A stretch of 32,359 bases of DNA, taken from Pyramidobacter piscolens W5455 (GTDB lineage: Bacteria > Synergistota > Synergistia > Synergistales > Dethiosulfovibrionaceae). The notes under the pieces were generated by a model. It was not told where the DNA came from. It did not search any database and saw only the letters and a list, made by a program, of their open reading frames with translations. Where the stretch lies: positions 1-32,359 of the forward strand of contig NZ_ADFP01000061.1 of assembly GCF_000177335.1 (NCBI RefSeq), read 5' to 3'. Below, one piece after another: positions 7,829 to 14,976 of this stretch. Both the position numbers and the translations under genes were made by a program. Every line of letters starts with the position of its first letter. The first letter of the stretch is position 1.

Positions 7829-9067
7829 ATGGGACAAACCGTCATCCACGTCGACATGGACGCGTTCTACGCCGCAGTCGAGATCCGCGACAACCCGGCC
7901 CTGAAAGGGCGGCCGCTGATCATCGGCGCGCTGCCCGACGAGCGCGGCGTCGTCGCCACGTGCAGCTACGAAGCGCGCAAGTTCGGCGTGCATTCGGCCA
8001 TGAACATCAAGGAAGCGTACCGGCGCTGCCCGCGGGGGATCTTCATGCACCCCAACCGGGAAAAGTACCGTCAGGCGTCGGACCGGCTGCACGGCATCTG
8101 GAGTTCCTACGCCGACGTCGCCGAATACGTGGCTCTCGACGAAGGCTACCTCGACGTCACCCGTTCCGCGCTCCGGTTCGGCGGCGCCCGGCGCGTCGCG
8201 CGCCTGATCAAGGAACGTACGAGAGCCGAAACCGGCCTGACCTGTTCCGTCGGCGTCGGCTACTCGAAAACGTCGGCCAAGCTCGCCAGCGAAGAGAAAA
8301 AACCCGACGGCTACTTCGAGATCCTCACGCCGCGGGACTTCATCGGCCTCATCATCGACCGCGACATCACCGTGCTCTACGGCGTCGGCGCCAGGACCGC
8401 GGAAAAACTCTACCACGCCGGCATTCACACCGTGCGCGACGTTCAGAACAACCGCGAACGGCTCGCCGCCCTGCTCGGCGGCAAAACCGGCCGGCACCTC
8501 GCCGAGCTTTCCCTCGGCATCGACGACCGCCCCGTCATTCCCGCCGACGAAGCCGACGCCAAGTCCATCAGCCGCGAGGTCACGTTCCAAAAGGACACAT
8601 CCCACTTCGGTTACCTGCGCGACGTGATCCTGCTGCTGTCGCTCAACTTGGGCGACCGGCTCGCCGCGCTCGGGCTCAATGGGCGAACCGTCACCCTCAA
8701 GGCGACTTACTGGAACATGAAGACCATCACCCGCTCCCACAGCGGCGAAAGCGTCGACCACCCGTACGAGATCTATCAGGCTGGCTCCGCCCTGCTCGCC
8801 GGGATCGAAAAAAGCCCGGTGCGCCTGATCGGCGTCGGCCTCCAGAACCTCAGCGAAACGTACGCGCGCCAGCTCACCTTTGATACTCTCGACGGCGAAC
8901 GCGAGCGCCGGCACGCCGAACGCCTCCGCGCCCGCCTGCTCGACCTACAGCGCCGCTACCGCGTCGATCCGCACCCGGCGCTGCGGGACGAGAGCGGAGA
9001 ACTGCTGTACCAGCTCATCGATCTGATGCAGACCCGCACCTTCCCGACGACGCCCAACGGCGCATGA
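7829..9067 (+). CDS. dinB: DNA polymerase IV (Y family)
   Basis: A 412-residue translesion DNA polymerase of usual DinB length. The palm begins with VIHVDMDAFYAAVE (metal Asp9, steric-gate Phe13). The second acidic pair is in VALDEGYLDVT (Asp104, Glu105; Gly where Ala is usual). VGVGYSKTSAKLASEEKKPDG marks the palm-thumb boundary, and YGVGARTAEKLYHAGI is the helix-hairpin-helix of the thumb. The little-finger domain occupies the C-terminal 150 residues. A degenerate clamp-binding motif, QLIDLM, is near the end. Such enzymes extend past bulky or alkylated lesions, which fits the alkyltransferase in the same operon. Start ATG 7829 follows ACGGAAGAACGCC. A strong terminator follows. Confidence 0.96.
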   Translation: MGQTVIHVDMDAFYAAVEIRDNPALKGRPLIIGALPDERGVVATCSYEARKFGVHSAMNIKEAYRRCPRGIFMHPNREKYRQASDRLHGIWSSYADVAEYVALDEGYLDVTRSALRFGGARRVARLIKERTRAETGLTCSVGVGYSKTSAKLASEEKKPDGYFEILTPRDFIGLIIDRDITVLYGVGARTAEKLYHAGIHTVRDVQNNRERLAALLGGKTGRHLAELSLGIDDRPVIPADEADAKSISREVTFQKDTSHFGYLRDVILLLSLNLGDRLAALGLNGRTVTLKATYWNMKTITRSHSGESVDHPYEIYQAGSALLAGIEKSPVRLIGVGLQNLSETYARQLTFDTLDGERERRHAERLRARLLDLQRRYRVDPHPALRDESGELLYQLIDLMQTRTFPTTPNGA

Positions 9068-9071
9068 CATG

Positions 9072-9122
9072 AAAAAAGTTCCGCGGGACACCGTTGGGGC
9101 GGTGTCCCGCGGAACTTTTTTT
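9072..9122. terminator. Bidirectional terminator between dinB and cdaR
   Basis: A perfect stem with arm GTTCCGCGGGACACCG (9078-9093 with 9100-9115), loop TTGGGG, A-run at left and T-run at right. It ends both the dinB operon (+) and the convergent regulator gene (-). Confidence 0.95.
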
Positions 9123-9158
9123 ACGCTCCGTCTTCTTTCGGCGTTTCGATCGCCCGCT

Positions 9159-10316
9159 TTATAAATGCAGAGCGCCGGCCGCCGCGTCGGATCTCAGCGT
9201 CTTGTGGATGGCGAGGGCGATCTCGAAAACGGCGGCGTTTCTCAGATCGCGAGGATCGAGGCGGGTCAGCTTGTGGATGCGGCGCAGCCTGTACTGCACG
9301 GTGTTTTTGTGCAGGCAAAGCGCTTTCGCGACGGCTTGAATGGAACCGTTGCCGTGAAAGTAGACGGACAGGAAGTCCATAATCTCGCCGCGGCCGCGCT
9401 CCGAACAGCCGTGAAAAAGATGCGCGATGAAGTCCTGGCGCGCTTTGAGGGGCACTTCGCCGGCGAGAATCTCAAGATCGACGCCGTCATAAAAAGCGCA
9501 GCATTCGCCGTTCCGTACCGCGGCCCGAAGCGCTTTGCCGGCGCGGTCGCAGGCGCCGCGGACGTGCCGGCAGTCGACGGGCTCGGCGTCGATGCCGATA
9601 AAAGAGCGAAAACCGCAGCGCGCCACGTTTTCGCCGATGCGGCCGGCCATTTCGCGCAGTTTTTCCTCGCTGGCGGGCGACACGAAGCAGACATAGCGAA
9701 AGGGCAGCTTGTAGTAAAACCCGTCGGCTGAAGCGCGCACGACCGCACGGATCTGCTCTTCGACGCGGCCGAGCCGTTCCTGTTCGTCCGCCGTCGCGGC
9801 GCTGCCTTCCAGCGCCACGACGAAAATCTGAAACGGCTTACGAAGGTCGATGCCAAGCTCAAGACCGCGCTCGACGAAGCGGTCGGTGATCAGTTCCTCG
9901 GCGGAGAAAAGCCATTCTTCCATGAATTGGCTCCACATCGCGGCGCGTAGTTGTTTCTGACGTTCGCCCCATGAGTCCAGCAGCAGGATCTCAGTCATTT
10001 TCTTGATGATCTGGCTGTATTGCTGCACCTCCTCGCCTCTGCCGGTGATGCCGATCACGCCCGCCGTCGCGCCTTCGAAGCAGACCGGCAGATTGATGCC
10101 CTGGCGCGCGCCCGGATATTCGCCGTCGCAAGTTACGACGAGTTCGCCAAGCCCCTGACGAAGCAGCTCGCGCGCCCCGCCGTGGAACGCGCCGAGGCGC
10201 TCCGGATCGGTGCTGGCGATGATGACGCCGCGCTCGTCCATCATGTTGACGTCGTGCCCGATGATGGAACTCATTTCGGTGACGATGCGCATGGCGCTGT
10301 CGTGAGAGATGTTCAT
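9159..10316 (-). CDS. cdaR: CdaR/PucR-family transcriptional regulator
   Basis: A 385-residue cytoplasmic regulator. The first 135 residues (MNISHDSAMRIVTEMSSIIG, DERGVIIASTDPERLG, GVIGITGRGEEV) match the sugar-diacid recognition domain of CdaR. The middle is a GGDEF-like domain without catalytic residues. The C-terminus carries the PucR-type helix-turn-helix, SIQAVAKALCLHKNTVQYRL, with RR(I)HKLT following. CdaR in E. coli activates glycerate, glucarate and galactarate genes, and here the gene is divergent from glycerate kinase, which supports the same logic. The most likely effector is glycerate or a sugar diacid. Upstream minus-strand TATAAT lies at 10440-10435, and a palindrome at 10453-10462 overlaps the expected -35. 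Confidence 0.88.
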   Translation of the reverse strand: MNISHDSAMRIVTEMSSIIGHDVNMMDERGVIIASTDPERLGAFHGGARELLRQGLGELVVTCDGEYPGARQGINLPVCFEGATAGVIGITGRGEEVQQYSQIIKKMTEILLLDSWGERQKQLRAAMWSQFMEEWLFSAEELITDRFVERGLELGIDLRKPFQIFVVALEGSAATADEQERLGRVEEQIRAVVRASADGFYYKLPFRYVCFVSPASEEKLREMAGRIGENVARCGFRSFIGIDAEPVDCRHVRGACDRAGKALRAAVRNGECCAFYDGVDLEILAGEVPLKARQDFIAHLFHGCSERGRGEIMDFLSVYFHGNGSIQAVAKALCLHKNTVQYRLRRIHKLTRLDPRDLRNAAVFEIALAIHKTLRSDAAAGALHL

Positions 10317-10434
10317 TGAGCCGTTCTCCTCCGTTTGTGATGTGCGAAATCACGCTTCACCCGAAAATAAGCGCTCGACGCGCGACGGTCGACATTGATC
10401 CGGCGCGCACGAGAAATCTATTTTTCATAACAAT

Positions 10435-10440
10435 ATTATA
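10435..10440 (-). promoter_or_regulatory. Candidate -10 of the cdaR promoter
   Basis: Perfect minus-strand TATAAT in an AT-rich divergent spacer. Its -35 position is poor and is covered by the palindrome at 10453-10462, suggesting self-regulation. Confidence 0.4.
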
Positions 10441-10452
10441 CATAAAATTTCA

Positions 10453-10493
10453 TTTCATGAAACATAGTAATCGGACATGAACTTTTTTATAAT
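10453..10493 (+). promoter_or_regulatory. garK: Candidate CdaR operator and garK promoter
   Basis: The perfect palindrome TTTCATGAAA (10453-10462) lies just upstream of a TATAAT at 10488-10493 that has no usable -35 (TAGTAA at 10465-10470). With a start near 10500 the palindrome centres close to -42, the classic place for an activator that contacts polymerase. A weak -35 plus a site there fits activation by CdaR. The operator assignment is inference. Confidence 0.45.
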
Positions 10494-10539
10494 TGTTTTA
10501 CAGGATCCGAAGACTTCGGATGGCAAGGAGACGATCAGC

Positions 10540-11700
10540 GTGAAGATTGTGGTGGCGCCGGATTCATTCAAGGGATGCTGCACGGCCGCGGCCGCTTCGC
10601 GCGCGTTCGCGCAAGGGATCGCAGCCGTTTTTCCGCAGGCGGAAATCGTGCATCTGCCCGTGGGCGACGGCGGCGAAGGCACGGTGGACGCTTTGTTGGC
10701 GGCGCTGGGCGGCACGAAGGAGACAGTCGACGTCACAGGGCCTCTGGGGGAGAGGGCGGCAGCAGTATTTGCGGTGCTGCCCGACGGCACGGCAGTCGTC
10801 GAAGTGGCGTCGGCTTCGGGGCTGCCGCTGGTGCCGCGCGAACGACTGAATCCGCTGATCGCCACGAGCCGTGGCACGGGCGAACTGATTCGGGCCGCCT
10901 TGGACAGAGGCTGCCGGAAGTTCCTCGTCGGCCTCGGCGGTTCGGCGACGAACGACGCGGGCATGGGCATGGCGCAAGCCCTGGGCGTTTCGTTTTTCGA
11001 CGCCGCGGGGCGCGAGCTCGGCCCCGGCGGCGCCGAGCTGGAGCGGCTGGATCACATCGACGTGTCGCGCCTCGACGCGCGGCTGTCGCAAAGCCGCTTC
11101 ACGGCGCTCTGCGACGTGAAAAACCCGCTCTGCGGACCGGACGGCGCGTCGGCGGTCTACGGGCCGCAGAAGGGAGCGACTCCCGAGATGATCGCGCGGC
11201 TTGAAGCGGCGCTGTATCGTTTCGCGCAGATCGCGCGGCGCGACCTGGGGCGCGACGTATTGGCCGTTCCCGGCTCCGGCGCGGCCGGCGGCCTGGGGGC
11301 GGCGCTGGCCCTGTTCTGCGGCGCCCGGATCCAGCCGGGCATCGACACCGTGCTCGAGCTGATCCATTTTGACGCGCACATGAGCGGCTGCGATCTGGTG
11401 ATCACCGGCGAAGGCAGCATCGACGGGCAGTCAGCATACGGCAAAGTACCCGTCGGCGTGGCCCGGAGAGCCAAACGTCACGGGAGGATCCCCGTGGCGG
11501 CCGTCGTCGGCTCCATGAAACCGGGCGCGGAGAAAGCATACGAGTACGGCATCGACGTGATCATGCCGACAGCGACAGGCCCAATGACGCTCGACGAGTC
11601 GATCGCCCGCGCCCCGGAATTGCTGTCCGGCGCGGCGGAACGGCTGATGCGCATCGTCAGAATGATGTTAAAACACGTCCACCTAAGCACAGAACAATGA
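10540..11700 (+). CDS. garK: Glycerate 2-kinase, GarK/GlxK family
   Basis: A 386-residue cytoplasmic kinase of standard length that phosphorylates D-glycerate with ATP, feeding it into glycolysis. Signatures: KIVVAPDSFKG at the N-terminus, LPVGDGGEGT (about 45-54), LGGSATNDAGMGMAQALG in the middle, GSGAAGGLGAAL, and ITGEGSIDGQSAYGKVP near the C-terminus. The start is the GTG at 10540: AAGGAG lies 9 bases upstream, the protein then begins exactly like its relatives, and the in-frame ATG at 10477 lies before the probable transcription start. It is divergent from the CdaR-type gene. Its stop overlaps the ribosome site of the next gene, although base composition changes at that point. Confidence 0.95.
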   Translation: MKIVVAPDSFKGCCTAAAASRAFAQGIAAVFPQAEIVHLPVGDGGEGTVDALLAALGGTKETVDVTGPLGERAAAVFAVLPDGTAVVEVASASGLPLVPRERLNPLIATSRGTGELIRAALDRGCRKFLVGLGGSATNDAGMGMAQALGVSFFDAAGRELGPGGAELERLDHIDVSRLDARLSQSRFTALCDVKNPLCGPDGASAVYGPQKGATPEMIARLEAALYRFAQIARRDLGRDVLAVPGSGAAGGLGAALALFCGARIQPGIDTVLELIHFDAHMSGCDLVITGEGSIDGQSAYGKVPVGVARRAKRHGRIPVAAVVGSMKPGAEKAYEYGIDVIMPTATGPMTLDESIARAPELLSGAAERLMRIVRMMLKHVHLSTEQ

Positions 11701-11710
11701 GGTGACATCA

Positions 11711-12946
11711 GTGAACTTTTTAAGAAAAATCCATATGCCAGTTGCCTTCTATCTGCTCTTGGTCAGCGTTGTACTTTCGCTGGCAACGGGATACGGAGTG
11801 CCGTATCGGCAGTTAATCGAAGGTGAGTTTGGTTATTTGAATATTGTCGTGGTCATCCTGACAGGTGTAATGTTCCTCCGCGTTTATGAAGCTAGTGGCG
11901 CAATTGACCTGTTGATGCAGCGCTTGGCCCGTATGATGGACCGTCATCCGTCGTTTTTCCTGTTTACTGTCATGGCGCTGCTCTATATACCTGGTATGTT
12001 TACCGGTTTAGGAGTTCCAGCCGTGTTGATCATTGGCGGGCTGGCCTATCCATTGCTGATAGAAATGGGCTTCGTTCCTGAAAAAGCGGTGGCTTTTATA
12101 TCTCTCGGCGCCATGCTGGGCAGCGTTACCGGGCCGCTCAATATCCCTGTTATGATCATTGCCTGTGCAATTAACATGCCTTATGAAGGGTTTGGACTCG
12201 TTCTGCCAGCAATTACAATTCCATTGGGAATCATAATCGTATTGTGTATGGGGACTAAGACAGCACACCGTTTTAAAACATCTGAGAATCATAAGTTGAC
12301 GAACAATCCACTCTCTAGTGCTCTAAAACCTGTTGTATACCTCCCCATCTTTGTACTCCTTCTGCTGATTGGCCTGCCCCGTGCATTCCCCAGACAGGTT
12401 CCCGACCTTGGCACACCGTTGGCGTTCACAACAGCCATGTTATGTGTGTTACTGACAGGACATGTCAAAGGCATGGGGACGGTGTTGCTCAGATCGATCG
12501 ACAATCCCGTGCTCGACACAGCGGCACTGCTCCTTAGCGTCGGTGTTCTGGTGCAGATCGCAACGTTGACCGGCATCAAAGGTGACATCATCACCTCTTG
12601 TATGAGCCTGCCGCCAGTTGGTATTTATCTGGTTCTGCTGGTTGCGCTGCCGTTGTTGGGCGGTGCGGTTTCCATGCTAGGCGGTGCAGCGCTGTTTGGA
12701 CTGCCGTTGGTTCTGGCTCTGCTGGGACATAACACAATCGTGGTTACGGCCGGTTGCTCGGTACTGTGTGCTTTGAGCCAGCTTATTCCGCCCACAGCCA
12801 TCGTGAGCAAGGTCGCCGGTGAAGTGCTGGGGGTCAATGATTACGGCAAGATCTTGCATTCCATGATGCCGTATATCATCATGATCGCTCTGCTCTCGCT
12901 GCTTTTCGTGATTTTTTCCAACACGATTGCTCGTGTATTCGTATAG
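11711..12946 (+). CDS. DctM-like permease of the ion-transporter superfamily
   Basis: A 411-residue protein with 11-12 membrane spans, resembling the large permease subunit of TRAP transporters. Two similar halves each contain a glycine/proline turn: GLGVPAVLIIGGLAYPL with GSVTGPLNIPVMIIA in the first, and LIPPTAIVSKVAGEVLG in the second, the latter like the DctM 'PP-S/T' hairpin. No DctP binding protein or DctQ is adjacent; a 53-residue two-span protein follows directly. The substrate is probably an organic anion or small acylated amino acid, judged only from the hydrolases downstream. Start: GTG 11711, with GAGGTGA six bases upstream; that site overlaps the garK stop, so translation may be coupled. 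An in-frame GTG at 11702 lies inside the site. Confidence 0.7.
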   Translation: MNFLRKIHMPVAFYLLLVSVVLSLATGYGVPYRQLIEGEFGYLNIVVVILTGVMFLRVYEASGAIDLLMQRLARMMDRHPSFFLFTVMALLYIPGMFTGLGVPAVLIIGGLAYPLLIEMGFVPEKAVAFISLGAMLGSVTGPLNIPVMIIACAINMPYEGFGLVLPAITIPLGIIIVLCMGTKTAHRFKTSENHKLTNNPLSSALKPVVYLPIFVLLLLIGLPRAFPRQVPDLGTPLAFTTAMLCVLLTGHVKGMGTVLLRSIDNPVLDTAALLLSVGVLVQIATLTGIKGDIITSCMSLPPVGIYLVLLVALPLLGGAVSMLGGAALFGLPLVLALLGHNTIVVTAGCSVLCALSQLIPPTAIVSKVAGEVLGVNDYGKILHSMMPYIIMIALLSLLFVIFSNTIARVFV

Positions 12947-12960
12947 GTGGTGGTTTGAAA

Positions 12961-13122
12961 ATGGGCATTTATGATGGAATCACATGGTGCTACCGTCTCA
13001 TTTTCATCCTGATAGCTATGCTGTTCGCCGTTAATATCTTCAGGCATAATTCGATGACGAAAAAAATTCTCGGTATCATCGTTCTATTGCCATTGTTGCT
13101 GCGCCTGTTCAACATCAAATAG
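12961..13122 (+). CDS. 53-residue two-span membrane protein
   Basis: Begins MGIYDGITWCYR, followed by a hydrophobic helix (LIFILIAMLFAVNIF), a short basic loop (RHNSMTKK) and a second helix (ILGIIVLLPLLLRLF). The ribosome site AGGTGGTGG (12945-12953) overlaps the end of the permease gene, and the stop at 13120-13122 overlaps the ribosome site of the next gene. Tight packing in an operon supports real translation. It could be a small accessory subunit of the permease, but it is far shorter than DctQ (normally four spans). Family not recognised. Confidence 0.7.
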   Translation: MGIYDGITWCYRLIFILIAMLFAVNIFRHNSMTKKILGIIVLLPLLLRLFNIK

Positions 13123-13134
13123 GTGGCGGAGACC

Positions 13135-14286
13135 ATGGATAAAAGAATCTTTTCCTCCGACAATCTCATCAAATCGCTCTGCGCATTTGCCGTTCTTGGC
13201 GGACTGTTCGTCGGCAGTCGGAAGATTTTCATCGAATCGAGACAACAGTTCCCTATTTATCCTAGCGCTGCTCTGACTCGTATCGCCCGTCTCAGCGAAT
13301 ATTTCGACGGCGTCCGAGGGACGACAGCCGACGGTGAGGTTTATGTGTTCGACAGCGGCATGTCCGGCGCTTCTATGCTAATCCTCGGCGGCACACATAA
13401 CGACGAGCCTTCAGGTCACGTCGCCGCAATTGTGATGATTGAAAATCTTCGCGTGAAAAAAGGACGCATTTTTATCGTACCACGCGCCAATCCCAGCGGT
13501 CTGACACATACAACGCCACTGGAAGGTTTCCTCGACCGCTATTACGTTGATACACCGAACGGCAAACGCTGGTTCAAGTTCGGTTCGCGCTACACCAACC
13601 CCATCTACCAGTGGCCAGACCCCGATATTTTTGTACATCACCAATCGTTGCAGAGCATGGCTGGCGAAGAATCGCGCAATCTGAACCGCTGCTGGCCCGG
13701 CCGTCCTGACGGTACCTATACGGAAAAGCTCGCATACGCTTATATGGAACTGATGCGCAAGGAAAAAATTGATCTTGCCGCCGACTTTCACGAAGCGCCG
13801 TTGGAATATTTCTTAATCAACGCTATCTGCTATCCCGAGAAGAGCAACAAAGTGGCGTTGGGAGCCGAATTCAACCTCTCCATGGAAGATCTGCAGTACA
13901 CCATGGAGGCCTCTCCAAGCAACCTTCATGGATTCTTTCATCGCGAAGTTGGCGATTACTCCCCCACAACCATGCCGTTCCTGATGGAAACGCCCAATCC
14001 GTCACAGGGTCGTTTCCATGGCAAAATGACAAACGACTTGATCGTAACCGGTCGGGATACAAACTATATCAAAGCCGGCAAACTGGGACGCCTGTTCGTT
14101 AATATGGATGAAAATGGTTGGCCATTGTCGTTGCGCGTCGCACGTCAGATCAAGAGCGCTGAAGAAATTATCAATTCCTTTAATGAGCTTTATCCAGATC
14201 GCGCCATTGAAGCAGAGGGCATTCCGCCGTACAGGGAAGTTGTGGAAAAAGGTGTGGGAGCCTTCCTTCACGCACCAGAGAAATAA
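13135..14286 (+). CDS. Membrane-anchored succinylglutamate desuccinylase/aspartoacylase-like enzyme
   Basis: A 383-residue protein with one N-terminal membrane helix (LIKSLCAFAVLGGLFVG, residues 11-27) and a zinc-carboxypeptidase-like catalytic domain. The zinc ligands of the AstE/AspA family are visible: GGTHNDEPSG (His88, Glu91) and DFHEAP (His219), with the catalytic Glu expected downstream. NLNRCWPG (182-189) matches the substrate-binding N-LNR-FPG segment. These enzymes remove an acyl group from N-acyl amino acids. The single helix would place the enzyme on the outer face of the inner membrane (cytoplasmic relatives lack it). ATG 13135 has AGGTGG 8 bases upstream. Neighbours are a permease and secreted hydrolases, suggesting extracytoplasmic deacylation followed by uptake. 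Confidence 0.82.
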   Translation: MDKRIFSSDNLIKSLCAFAVLGGLFVGSRKIFIESRQQFPIYPSAALTRIARLSEYFDGVRGTTADGEVYVFDSGMSGASMLILGGTHNDEPSGHVAAIVMIENLRVKKGRIFIVPRANPSGLTHTTPLEGFLDRYYVDTPNGKRWFKFGSRYTNPIYQWPDPDIFVHHQSLQSMAGEESRNLNRCWPGRPDGTYTEKLAYAYMELMRKEKIDLAADFHEAPLEYFLINAICYPEKSNKVALGAEFNLSMEDLQYTMEASPSNLHGFFHREVGDYSPTTMPFLMETPNPSQGRFHGKMTNDLIVTGRDTNYIKAGKLGRLFVNMDENGWPLSLRVARQIKSAEEIINSFNELYPDRAIEAEGIPPYREVVEKGVGAFLHAPEK

Positions 14287-14319
14287 AACGATATTGTTAT
14301 ATTGTAAGGAGGAATCATT

Positions 14320-14874
14320 GTGAAAACGCTGAAAGTTGCCATTTTTATTCTTCTGACCATAATGCTCATGACAGGTTCCGCTCTTGCACAGAATACCTTT
14401 GAGGCACCTGTGCTCATCACGTCAGCCGGTCAAAGCATCGAAGCGGCCACCGTAAATTTTCACTTTGAAAAGGCCAACATCAAGACCATTTTAGAAAATC
14501 TAGCCAAGCCCGCCAAGCTCGAAGGCATTAAAACTCTTGTTATCGTTCCCGGACACAGCCTGAAAGGCCTCGGCAGCGCTGGCATCGATGAAACATCCGA
14601 GTTGACTCGCGTCAACGATCTGGTCGAAGCCGCCCACACCGCTGGTATCCCCATCATTTGCGTCCACATTGGGGGCAAAGCCCGACGCGGGACCACCTCG
14701 CAACCTTTTATCGAAGCAAGTATGAAATACGCGGCCACCTGCATCGTTTATGATGCTGGCAATGAAGATGGTTACTTCACTGATACCTGTGCAAAGAATA
14801 ACATTCCGTTGATCACTATGCCCAAGGCTGCCTTCCTCGCCAGGAACCTAAAAAAACTGTTCCCCAACCAGTAA
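14320..14874 (+). CDS. Secreted protein of unknown function, 184 residues
   Basis: Sec signal peptide (MKTLKVAIFILLTIMLMTGS, cleavage likely after ALA23). The mature part is a compact alpha/beta domain with two Gly-rich motifs, IVPGHSLKGLGSAGID (about 76-91) and HIGGKARRG (about 119-127), followed by NEDGYFTDTCAKNNIPL. The layout resembles a Rossmann-like or flavodoxin-like sheet. I think it belongs to a small domain-of-unknown-function family (possibly DUF6305), but this is from memory and unchecked. AAGGAGG lies 7 bases before GTG 14320. It could be a periplasmic ligand-binding or accessory protein for the adjacent hydrolases; nothing catalytic is evident. Confidence 0.78.
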   Translation: MKTLKVAIFILLTIMLMTGSALAQNTFEAPVLITSAGQSIEAATVNFHFEKANIKTILENLAKPAKLEGIKTLVIVPGHSLKGLGSAGIDETSELTRVNDLVEAAHTAGIPIICVHIGGKARRGTTSQPFIEASMKYAATCIVYDAGNEDGYFTDTCAKNNIPLITMPKAAFLARNLKKLFPNQ

Positions 14875-14887
14875 ATTCGCAAAAACT

Positions 14888-14927
14888 AGGTGCAATACAG
14901 GCACCGCGGCAATACGACTTGGTGCCT
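14888..14927 (+). promoter_or_regulatory. Leader with alternative hairpins before the C69 gene
   Basis: Three related arms: GGTGC (14889-14893), AGGCACC (14899-14905) and GGTGCCT (14921-14927). The middle arm can pair with either neighbour, and GCAATAC is repeated at 14892 and 14909. No T-run follows, so this is more likely an RNA processing or translation-control structure than a terminator. Confidence 0.35.
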
Positions 14928-14976
14928 TCAGGGAAAAGTTTTAAACGTTGTTCAATTTATGAAAGGAGAATGTTCT

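Noticed and set aside
10477-10539. Earlier ATG start for glycerate kinase
   Set aside because: It lies before the likely transcription start and adds residues foreign to the family; GTG 10540 has a good ribosome site.
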